Below are positions 1 to 64,000 of a stretch of 64,000 nt of DNA, one piece after another. A program made the position numbers and the translations under genes. Origin of the DNA: Amorphochlora amoebiformis (Eukaryota > Cercozoa > Chlorarachniophyceae); assembly GCA_054601695.1 (NCBI GenBank), contig BAAHQB010000034.1:372001-436000 (forward strand), written 5' to 3'. Position 1 is the stretch's first letter, and each line of letters opens with the position of its first letter. The notes under the pieces were generated by a model, which saw only the letters and a program-made list of their open reading frames with translations, did not search any database and had not been told where the DNA came from.

Positions 1-2
1 GT

Positions 3-35
<33 letters not shown>

Positions 36-71
36 CGTACACATATACAGATATGCATAAACGTATATTAC

Positions 72-35830
<35,759 letters not shown>

Positions 35831-36094
35831 GGGAATTCTCAGAAATTTCATTCAAGAAATTTCAATCAAGAATTTTCAATCAAGAAATTTCTAAGAACGT
35901 TCTAGCTTCTCGAACACTCGAATCTTCGGAAAGTACTGGAACCGTGACATAGGCATGATATCACGTCTACTCCGGAAGCAACCGGCAGTACCTGGTACTA
36001 CCGGTTACTACTGACGGATCTTCAGAGTATTAGGTGACAGGCTCCAAGAATCTCTGGAATCTCCAGCGATCCCCAGCTGTCTGTAGTATGTACG

Positions 36095-36164
<70 letters not shown>

Positions 36165-36241
36165 ATATACATATATGTATATATTTATATATATATATAT
36201 ATATATACATATGTATATATATGTATGTATACACATATATA
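35831..36241. other. Intergenic region after the PIBF1-like gene, with ATTTCAATCAAGAA repeats
   Basis: Just after the TAA, near-identical units of the type ATTTCAATCAAGAA repeat about four times (35845-35893). Then come mixed sequence rich in CCGG and GGAATCTCCAG, and an (AT)n run at 36100-36240. No exon is supported. The segment around 36061-36100 is related to 38721-38755. Confidence 0.5.
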
Positions 36242-36384
36242 TTTAGAGCAACAATACAAATAGCATGAGCGGATGCATTCGAAGAGCAGATGTCGATAGC
36301 TTGTTGAAGTTTAGTCTACAACGTGCTAGCGATATCTACTCTTCGAACTGCATCCGCTCATGCTATTTATATTGTTGCCCTAAA
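36242..36384. mobile_element. Inverted-repeat element with arms of about 59 bp (MITE-like)
   Basis: The left arm, 36242-36300 (starting TTTAGAGCAACAATACAAAT), is the near-perfect reverse complement of 36325-36384 (ending ATTGTTGCCCTAAA), around a loop of about 24 bp. The arms differ at only about seven positions, so the unit can fold into one long hairpin. A diverged half copy lies at 38764-38823, so this is a repeat family rather than a one-off palindrome. No transposase is present. Confidence 0.7.
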
Positions 36385-36404
36385 TATATAATATATATAT
36401 ATAT

Positions 36405-36442
<38 letters not shown>

Positions 36443-36462
36443 ATGCATGTATACTAGACCCC

Positions 36463-39283
<2,821 letters not shown>

Positions 39284-39287
39284 TCGG

Positions 39288-40375
<1,088 letters not shown>

Positions 40376-40462
40376 CAACTTAGGTAGGCAATGTTAACCA
40401 AAATCGACAAATTTTAATCATTTTCAAACTGCCCATTGGCGCTTTGAAATTACTTCCTGCTG

Positions 40463-40690
40463 CTAGAGCTCTCTACTCGTCCCTTCTTCGGTCTTGAGCC
40501 AATCATTGTTAGGCTTGATACCCGTGCCCATCAGCTGCGCAGCCTGCACCATGACGTTCTTGCACTTGATTCAAAGCTGCTGATTGTCTTTTTCGGTGTC
40601 TTGGAGAGTTCTAGTGTCATTCATGTTGGCAGTCAGCCTCTGCAAACTCTGATCGTAGTCCAACCTCCTTCCACTGATGCACCCACCCAT
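40463..40690 (-). pseudogene. Intronless coding relic with one in-frame TGA (MGGCIS start)
   Basis: On the minus strand, ATG at 40690 opens a frame reading MGGCISGRRLDYDQSLQRLT, then NDTRTLQDTEKDNQQL, a TGA at 40573-40571, and IKCKNVMVQAAQLMGTGIK with NNDWLKTEEGT to a TAG at 40465-40463. Apart from the TGA the frame stays open for 76 codons, with normal amino-acid use and an amphipathic middle. MGGCIS fits the N-myristoylation consensus MGxxxS. An unbroken run this long is unlike the tiny exons around it, so a retrocopied (processed) pseudogene is the simplest reading. I do not recognise the parent gene. If TGA were read as an amino acid it would be an intact small gene. Confidence 0.45.
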
Positions 40691-41597
40691 ATTATAACCA
40701 CAGCCCAGAACCTCTTATAAGCGTGTCTATGTGATTGTTCCGTAATACTGGGCGGGATGTGCCCGGAATTTTAACGGGTACGGGGGTGGAATAACGATTC
40801 CGAAGGAAATGTCCATTTCTATCGCGCGCAACTTTCTGATCATAGAGTGTACATATTCATTCAGCGAATTATCAAAAAAATTACCACTTTTGTGTTAACA
40901 GAACTCCAGACGGGGCGGAAGGCCAAAGCAGCAAGGCTGCGGTGTACGATATCCGCTTTTTCCCTTCAAATTTTATTTATTTTGTTATTAAATTTAAAAA
41001 AAAAAAAAGGCGCACACACCTATAACGCTTCAGCCCTCCTTAGCGCACGCCTTCACGCGGCAAACTACGCCTTCAAGGCCTCCGCGCCTTAAATTTACAC
41101 TTCAAGGTCATGGAAACTCATCAAAAGTTAAAAACCCAAGCTTCAAGCGTCGCGTACAGAAAAAGAAGGGTAGAGTCGTGCCCTTAGAGCATAGAACAGA
41201 ATTTTACACTTACAAAGCCTTGACACTTTTGCCCTTAATTGCCGAAAAATTATTTACAGCTATTAGGCGCATTTTGCCCGCCCTAAATTTATGCGCTGAA
41301 TCGCCGCTGTCATGCCCCTGATGGCCTGATCCCCTGCGCCTTATAGTCCTTTAATGTGCGCCCTTTTACCAAGTTTTACGTCGGGGATCTTTCGAAGCAT
41401 GATACGTTACATACCCAGACCTTAAACATCGGTACCACCGGGGATTTTTATCTAAGTTTTGGTCCTCTTCCCCAAAATCTCTTTGATTCTCCTCGATATC
41501 GATTCGCTTCGATTTAAGTCCACGCGACATTAATATTTCCGTGAATCCGCTTGCGCCAGAATCCCACTCCAACCCAGAGTATCCCAGCTGCCGAAAG
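40691..41597. promoter_or_regulatory. Upstream region of the C2/coiled-coil gene
   Basis: Mixed, relatively GC-rich sequence with no supported exon. It includes an A run (40997-41008) followed by GGCGC/GCGCC-rich sequence to about 41090. It most likely holds the promoter and 5' UTR of the gene starting at 41598. An in-frame ATG at 41541 would add 19 residues; I prefer 41598 because the C2 fold begins right after it. Confidence 0.4.
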
Positions 41598-49977
<8,380 letters not shown>

Positions 49978-50373
49978 AATCAGAGCAGGGTAAATAACAT
50001 TAAATAATACGTACATATGTATAGATACCCATGTATATGTTTCATGATGCCGTACGCGTATCTACCCTCAGCCGGTATCAAATTAATCTCTTCTATTCAT
50101 ATTTTATGGTACCACTACAATTTATTACACATTACAACTACTACAATTATTAAACACTGGACATATGTTCATATTTACATTTTGATTCACATATACACAC
50201 GCATGTATGTGTTTTCATATGTGCGGTTTACATACATTTTCATGTACACCTTTACATACGAGCACGTATACACATATTCGTATACAAACCCTTGAAAATT
50301 CGAATACATAAACATATAGTGTATTCCATAGTGCTGACTGTAGATATATTTACACTTCAAACATATATATATA

Positions 50374-50418
<45 letters not shown>

Positions 50419-50559
50419 TGATGTGTGTGTGTATATATGTGGGTGTATGTGCATACATATTTACTCATCAGCCCGAATTCAACGCTGGGGAACGCAGACG
50501 GAAATTTTGTGTTTGAGTAGTCGACACTAGGACACACGAATTGCTCCCTGAGGCCTGAG

Positions 50560-51000
50560 TCACATAGGTACGATGGTGGTCGCCAAGTATTTACTGGATT
50601 TATCTAATACTGGGCTATATTTTAGATACTGACTAGAACCAATAGAATATTACTAGTATTAATACTAGTAAATCCATAGCTAGTCTAGACACTGAGCTTC
50701 TTGTTCCAAAGTTATTCTTCTATTATTTCTAGTAGCTACTAGAGCTAGAATATCTGGAGTAAACATATTCTAGATATTCTAGATCTTCTAGATATTAGTA
50801 GATATTATATGTGTTTTGTGTATTCAAGTGTGTAGCCGTATCTATATCTAGTATATAGATCTAGTAGTTACTATCTAGCATATCCTAGATATCTAGTGTT
50901 ATATCATCCACTAGACCAATCATCGTGACATGCGGTATTCTAGCAGATACGCACATAATATCTAGAATATATTTGTCACTGCCAGCGGCTACGGTGTATG
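50560..51000. repeat. CTAG-rich intergenic island (second)
   Basis: Frequent TCTAGAT, CTAGTA and CTAGAA, for example ATTCTAGATCTTCTAGATAT near 50776. Composition is like 39288-40375 and 59100-59800. No exon is supported. Confidence 0.55.
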
Positions 51001-51125
51001 TATATATGCAATGCTATGTACACTATAATAATAATTATGTAATATTATATGTATATATACTATGACTAGTATGATACAGAATTATATAATCAATTATGCA
51101 CTTAAGATAATATATCTAAGTATAT

Positions 51126-51216
<91 letters not shown>

Positions 51217-51279
51217 ATATCTAGACATCATCCATATGATATTATTATTATTATACATCCAATGGTCATGATATATTAC

Positions 51280-52087
51280 GGTATACCTTCTTCATTCTTC
51301 AATTGGTTTTCCTCCCTGAATTTCATGTTGTGCATAGTCTAGATAGTCATTCGTTTGAACCTTTAACGGTGGACTTCCAGTAACCAGTAACAACCCCTGG
51401 TCGGTGGCTACAGTAACCGGGACTAAAAGTCACAAACTCCATGAGAAGCCGAAAAGATTATGAAATAGCAAGATAATCCCCGGAACTACCCCCGGGAATC
51501 CCCTACACCCGGGATTCTTCACAAACCCATGGGCCACCATCGGCTCTTGTCCTCGGTTACACTATGGCTGGCCTATGCTACTGGAACCTGTCGAATTCCC
51601 ACAAAAAGTATGCAAGGCCGTTCCGGTTTATTCTCTGACTGTCATACTCGAGCTACGCGTACGAAAGTATCGGCTTTCGGGCGGATGAGCGACATTGCTT
51701 TTCGACGTGGACGTTGGAGCCAGAGAGTCTGGTTAGAGGGGAGAGGGAAGGGAGTTAAGAGCGAGAGAGGAGGAAGATTGAGGCTGAGGTCGAGCTCGGA
51801 AGGTATACAAGGGGAAGGAAGAAGGGGGTTTTCTTTCGTCACGGGACTTACCACCCGGCGGTTCTTTGCCGGTCAAGCTTTTTGTCGGTTAAGCCTTTTG
51901 CCGGTTAAGCTCTTTGCCGGTTAAGCTTTCTTCCTCAAGCTTGATCTTTGTGTCTATCTATCTATCTTTCTTTCTCCTTCTGTCGCTCTCTTCTCACCTC
52001 TTTAGTACACATGTAAAAATTTATATTTGCCTCTCTATATATAATATATATGTATATATATATATATATATTAAATATAAATGTATG

Positions 52088-52153
<66 letters not shown>

Positions 52154-52159
52154 CATAAA

Positions 52160-52224
<65 letters not shown>

Positions 52225-52226
52225 AA

Positions 52227-52270
<44 letters not shown>

Positions 52271-52367
52271 CATATATAAATATAAATATATATATATGTG
52301 TATATATAGATATATATTACATATATAAATATAAATATGTATATATATATATATATTTATATATGTG

Positions 52368-52400
<33 letters not shown>

Positions 52401-52501
52401 CATATATATATATATATACATATATGTATGTATTAATGTACATTAAGAAGAACGTGTAGAAGATATAATAAAATGTGAACTGGGAGTATTCTACATTCAA
52501 A
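51280..52501. promoter_or_regulatory. Upstream region of the GNAT gene
   Basis: Mixed-composition sequence to about 51965, then CT-rich sequence and (AT)n to 52440. No exon with matching phase is seen before 52502. It probably contains the promoter and 5' UTR. A GA/CT switch and the 16-bp array are the only structured elements. Confidence 0.35.
51859..51935. repeat. Short tandem array, unit about 16 bp (TTTGCCGGTTAAGCTT)
   Basis: About four units of TTTTGCCGGTTAAGCT with single-base changes (GTCGG, GGTCAAG). It ends a 131-codon open frame (51529-51924) that I judge non-coding. It lies about 570 bp upstream of the GNAT gene start. Confidence 0.7.
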
Positions 52502-59065
<6,564 letters not shown>

Positions 59066-59089
59066 AGAGAAACCCAAGATATTAGATTG

Positions 59090-59731
59090 TTTTAGATCTT
59101 ATTTTCGAACCACTGGGGTCAAATTCAAGGCTCCTGAATGGTTCTCTAAAAGTAATTAAGGCCTTTAAATGTACATTAGTTACATGTAAGATACTAGATA
59201 CCGTATAACTACAGGTATATACTAGATATACACTTGATGTATACGACACTAATTAGATGGAGAAGGTACGTCTGAGGGCTAGGACTCAGTACGGGCAGGA
59301 GGATCTAGAGGATAGACTATAGATAGATCGGCTAAGCCCTTGCGCACAGCTGGCTGGTCTAGACAGCAAGTTGAAATGAAAACCGTAAATGGATCAAACT
59401 AAATACGAATTCAACTACATCTAGTACATGGTGGGGACTAGCTTTGTACTAGCTAGACTAGACTAACTAGTAGAGCTCTTGTCATATCATAGTATTAGTA
59501 TTCCGATAGCTCTAGTAGCTAGTGATTTACAACAATATTAGATTCCGGGGGGCAGCCGTAGACCTAGTAGACTGGCAACCCTCAACTGCCACGTGTCACA
59601 TAGAGTCTATCGGATGGACTTAAACACGTTCATGATCTACTAGTCTAGTTTATACTAGACTAAGCTATCTTGCTCTAGAGCTATACGGAGTCTAGATTTT
59701 ACTTCTGTGTACTACTAGTATATATATCTAG

Positions 59732-59770
<39 letters not shown>

Positions 59771-59800
59771 CTAGTCTAGCTAGTCTAGTCTGTGGTAACA
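59090..59800. repeat. CTAG-rich intergenic island (third)
   Basis: Dense CTAG (for example CTAGTCTAGCTAGTCTAGTC near 59770) after the GNAT stop codon. Same composition as the islands at 39.3 and 50.6 kb. No exon is supported. Confidence 0.55.
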
Positions 59801-59929
59801 AAATTAATTACTGTTAACTTAATATTAAAAGTCATCATGTTTCAAGCTAATATCGCTCTAAAACTGAGAGTGTACATACTTGGCCGATCATCTAGATCAT
59901 GGTAATGTACATGTATATGCACTATGATA

Positions 59930-59976
<47 letters not shown>

Positions 59977-60239
59977 AACTGATAATTTTCCTTGGGTCGA
60001 AAATCTCCAGGGATCCTACAAATACTGGAATCCCTGGAATCCTGGTCAGGTGATCCTGGAATCCTCTGGTTTTATTAAACGCTACCGGTGGGAAGGTTTT
60101 CAGTTTCGGAGTTTGGGACGTGAGAGAACTGAATGGATAATGGGTATATATATATATATATATATGTACATATATACATGTATATAGATGTAAATATATA
60201 TATATATATATATACGCACACCATATATATATATACATG

Positions 60240-60287
<48 letters not shown>

Positions 60288-60419
60288 TATACACACACAC
60301 ACACACACATAAATATATATATAATGTATGGCATGTACATATACTAAGTATTTTTATGTATGCCTACACCCAATAAATATGCTAAGACGTACTGTACACA
60401 CACACACACGTGTATACAC

Positions 60420-60465
<46 letters not shown>

Positions 60466-60488
60466 GTATGTGCGTATATGTGTGTATA

Positions 60489-60552
<64 letters not shown>

Positions 60553-60698
60553 CATATATAAGAAGAAGACAGAGTAGAGGGTGCGTAACCACATTTAGCA
60601 GAGAAACAAGCTCTGAGAGGGTATACATATCTGTTTTACAAATATACACACGCACACACACGTACATATGCAACTATATATATATATATGTGTACATG

Positions 60699-60768
<70 letters not shown>

Positions 60769-60802
60769 TAGTATATTTATCTATATACATACAAATATAA
60801 TA

Positions 60803-60844
<42 letters not shown>

Positions 60845-60868
60845 ATATATATATATTTTATGAATATA

Positions 60869-60908
<40 letters not shown>

Positions 60909-61058
60909 TATGTATATATATATATATATTATATATATATATATAATATAATATTGCAATATATATATATATATATATATTGCACATATGTACATGCCCC
61001 CAAACATACATACATACATACATACATATACCCACACACGCATAACACATATGTCTAG

Positions 61059-61234
61059 ATCAAACGCAGCAAGACGAAGAGAGTGAGATGAAGTTACAGA
61101 ATCAGAAACAGAAGGAAAACATCAAGAAACAGCACCGTTGAGAAGATACGAGAAAACTGATCGGAAGACGGATAGTGGTTGGAATTCGGGCATACGAAAG
61201 AGGATTGTGGGGAGATAAAGGAAGAGAGACGAGA

Positions 61235-61277
<43 letters not shown>

Positions 61278-61288
61278 GGATCCCATAT

Positions 61289-61344
<56 letters not shown>

Positions 61345-61379
61345 TAAATGTAGAGCTACGATAGCTCTACATATAAGTA

Positions 61380-61425
<46 letters not shown>

Positions 61426-61485
61426 GTCATACACACATATACGTACATATATAACCCAACCTTATTTGGCACAGGGAAGGTTACC

Positions 61486-61525
<40 letters not shown>

Positions 61526-61528
61526 TGA

Positions 61529-61560
<32 letters not shown>

Positions 61561-61643
61561 CATATATATACTTTTGTTTTATATGTATGTGTGTGTCATA
61601 GACATGCGATATATATTATATTTATATATTTATATATATACTA

Positions 61644-61737
<94 letters not shown>

Positions 61738-61756
61738 TTCTCTCTCTCTCTCTCTC

Positions 61757-61851
<95 letters not shown>

Positions 61852-61924
61852 CATTTATACACATATACAAATACACATGCGTGTTATAGATATATTTTCA
61901 TCTACATACATAGTACATATATAT

Positions 61925-61979
<55 letters not shown>

Positions 61980-62106
61980 ATTTATACACGTATGCATGTA
62001 CACACACGCATATATATATATATAAATAAATAAATGAATATGGTACATATATGTATGTAAATGCACAAAGGACACATGAATTAAGAAATTGTAAGACTCC
62101 CTCTCT

Positions 62107-62139
<33 letters not shown>

Positions 62140-62197
62140 TTACATATGTGTAATATGTATATAGATATATATATTTAAAAAAAAATGCATATAATAC

Positions 62198-62250
<53 letters not shown>

Positions 62251-62301
62251 GATACACAAGAAGATTTAAGACTACCTCTCTTGGAACAGATAGAAGCATG
62301 A
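61059..62301 (+). CDS. Candidate exons of an unidentified gene (coiled-coil fragment)
   Basis: Exon 61059-61136 (after TCTAG) reads [20 protein letters not shown] then IKKQH, a charged helix, with a weak donor CACC|GTTGAG. Exon 62252-62301 could follow in phase ([18 protein letters not shown]). Without that donor the first exon ends at its own TGA at 61139. I found no upstream exons in phase and no start, so this is a fragment at best. A second island, 63334-63376 (YDTENDVGLTAILTLQ), is unassigned. Confidence 0.3.
61349..61371. other. Perfect 10-bp stem hairpin
   Basis: TGTAGAGCTA, CGA, TAGCTCTACA: a perfect inverted repeat with a 3-base loop, set between (AT)n runs. Confidence 0.8.
61647..61793. 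repeat. (CT)n microsatellite
   Basis: About 145 bp of (TC)n with two CTTCC/CCCTTC breaks, bounded by (AT)n. A shorter (GA)n lies at 61240-61273. Confidence 0.95.
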
Positions 62302-62537
62302 ACTCCGTAATCCCACAAAAAGTTGATAAACAAAAGTTCAGAAATACTAGTCCCCAAGCTGGTCCTATTATACGTACACTTATAACATTATAAGAATGCT
62401 TATTGCATATGATTAGAATATATGTATGAATTGTATATGTACCAACTGTAGGCTCATTGTATATGTGCAAGTATACTTATTACATTATACATCTACAAAA
62501 TAGGCTTACTAAGTGCCTATGTCTAAAACATGTGTAC

Positions 62538-62781
62538 TAGGGTTAGGGTTAGGGTGTTAGGGTTAGGGTTAGGGTTAGCATAAGATGATTCAGTCCGAGG
62601 ACAATTGACTCGGTTAGGGTTGGGGTTAGGTTAGGGCTTGGGTTAGGGATCGGGTTAGGATTAGGGTTAGGGTTAGGGTGAGGGTTAGGGTTTGGGTTAG
62701 GGTTGGTTAGGGTTAGGGTTAGGGTTATTGTTAGGGTTAGGGTTAGGGTTAGGGTTAGGGTTAGAGTTAGGGTTAGGGTGC
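62538..62781. repeat. TTAGGG telomere-like tract near the right edge
   Basis: GGGTTAGGGTTAGGGTTAG units with a 35-bp unrelated insert near 62580-62612. Clean repeats at 62700-62780 then stop abruptly at TGCCTATTTCATT. Confidence 0.92.
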
Positions 62782-63029
62782 CTATTTCATTGTCTACAGT
62801 ATTTGCATGTTTTTTTCATATGTCTACAATATGTGGATACTTGGTGCGTATGTCTACGAAATATGTATGCTGATTACACGTGTAGAGATAATAAATGCAA
62901 ATATGATGTATTTTTATACATAAATATTGTTACATTAAATTTTAAATACATTGCAAATGTTTTTAACACAATGTTTATTTATGTTGCACATATGTTTGTT
63001 TATATGTACATGTACACACACACACACAC

Positions 63030-63078
<49 letters not shown>

Positions 63079-63199
63079 TATGCATCTAGTTACATGTATG
63101 GTATATACGTGAATTAGATTATGTATCTATATACACATATACACATGCATAAATCTTCACACATATACACATATATATACACATATATATATATATATA

Positions 63200-63230
<31 letters not shown>

Positions 63231-63467
63231 TCGTCAGTACACGGCATATAGGTTCACATGTTAAATGTAATATATACATGTATATATACATATATACCTA
63301 CATACATAATGTTGTAAAGGTAGAACAGTTATGATACCGAGAATGACGTGGGCCTTACCGCCATACTGACTCTACAAAGTTATATACATATACCTATATC
63401 TACATATATTTTGAAATATTTGACTAAACATAAATTATGTAATATGTGCATATATATATATATATAC

Positions 63468-63502
<35 letters not shown>

Positions 63503-63507
63503 GTTTG

Positions 63508-63559
<52 letters not shown>

Positions 63560-63617
63560 ATATATATATAACTCCATTTTCTCATGTAATATGTATATAT
63601 ATATATATATACATTAT

Positions 63618-63660
<43 letters not shown>

Positions 63661-63661
63661 C

Positions 63662-63692
<31 letters not shown>

Positions 63693-63797
63693 GTTGACCA
63701 TACATAGATATGTTACCGTACATACATATACATATACATAAATATATAACTCAATTTATGCGTACGATACGGTATATATATGTACAGTATACATACA

Positions 63798-63847
<50 letters not shown>

Positions 63848-64000
63848 GAACGTACATATGATACATATATTATATATGTAGATATACATTTATATATTTA
63901 TATGTTTGATGTTTATATATATATGTATTTAGTTATATAAATATATACATGTGTAGGTTTATAAATATAATATATATAAATATATATATACATGCATGTA
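62782..64000. other. Right-edge region, mainly AT-rich
   Basis: AT-rich sequence with repeated TGTCTACAATATGT-type motifs (62795-62870), a (CA)n run at 63014-63029 and (AT)n blocks. The only exon-like island is 63334-63376. Nothing else is supported. Confidence 0.5.

Noticed and set aside
51529-51924. 131-codon plus-strand open frame
   Set aside because: Unlike the short exons of this genome, it ends in a 16-bp tandem repeat, has no recognisable domain and shows a frame equally open on the other strand. Probably upstream non-coding DNA of the GNAT gene.

Overview
This is nuclear DNA of an intron-rich eukaryote. Coding sequence occurs as very short exons (about 20-140 nt, most near 57 nt) separated by introns made largely of (AT)n microsatellite. 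I rebuilt the genes by hand from splice sites, reading phase and protein-family resemblance. No gene finder or database search was run, and comparison sequences (mainly human PIBF1) were recalled from memory. Several degenerate TTAGGG/CCCTAA tracts suggest a TTAGGG-type telomere. A PIBF1/CEP90-like protein suggests a lineage with centrioles or cilia. I cannot name the organism; a protist fits the intron style best.

Layout. (1) 72-3574, minus: 5' part of a probable BAR-domain protein gene that runs off the left edge. (2) 3575-4998: shared upstream region of two divergent genes. (3) 4999-35830, plus: a PIBF1/CEP90-like coiled-coil gene of 43 proposed exons; phases chain throughout and predict 821 aa across 31 kb. 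(4) 35831-36462: intergenic, with a long inverted-repeat element. (5) 36463-39283, plus: a tentative small four-exon gene (70 aa). (6) 39284-41597: intergenic, with a CTAG-rich island and a minus-strand intronless coding relic. (7) 41598-49977, plus: a C2-domain plus coiled-coil gene of 18 proposed exons (397 aa) with an in-frame 8-residue repeat. (8) 49978-52501: intergenic. (9) 52502-59065, plus: a complete GNAT-family acetyltransferase gene (8 exons, 203 aa) with a MITE in intron 1. (10) 59066-64000: CTAG-rich, purine/pyrimidine-rich and TTAGGG-like sequence with a few unassigned candidate exons.

The most unusual signal is what I call exon echoes. Beside many real exons lie short, diverged, same-strand partial copies of that exon, often with the splice-site bases still present, usually 50-600 bp away across (AT)n. 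The clearest case is a GNAT exon whose 3' half is present four times. A second signal is three introns in two genes that need a GC donor, each reading R|GCATA. A third is a run of about 540 bp of almost pure (CG)n inside an intron of an otherwise AT-dominated gene. TTAGGG-like tracts often begin within a few bases of a splice donor.

I see no operon-like or pathway link among the four genes. BAR and C2 domains both act at membranes and PIBF1 at basal bodies, but that is only suggestive.
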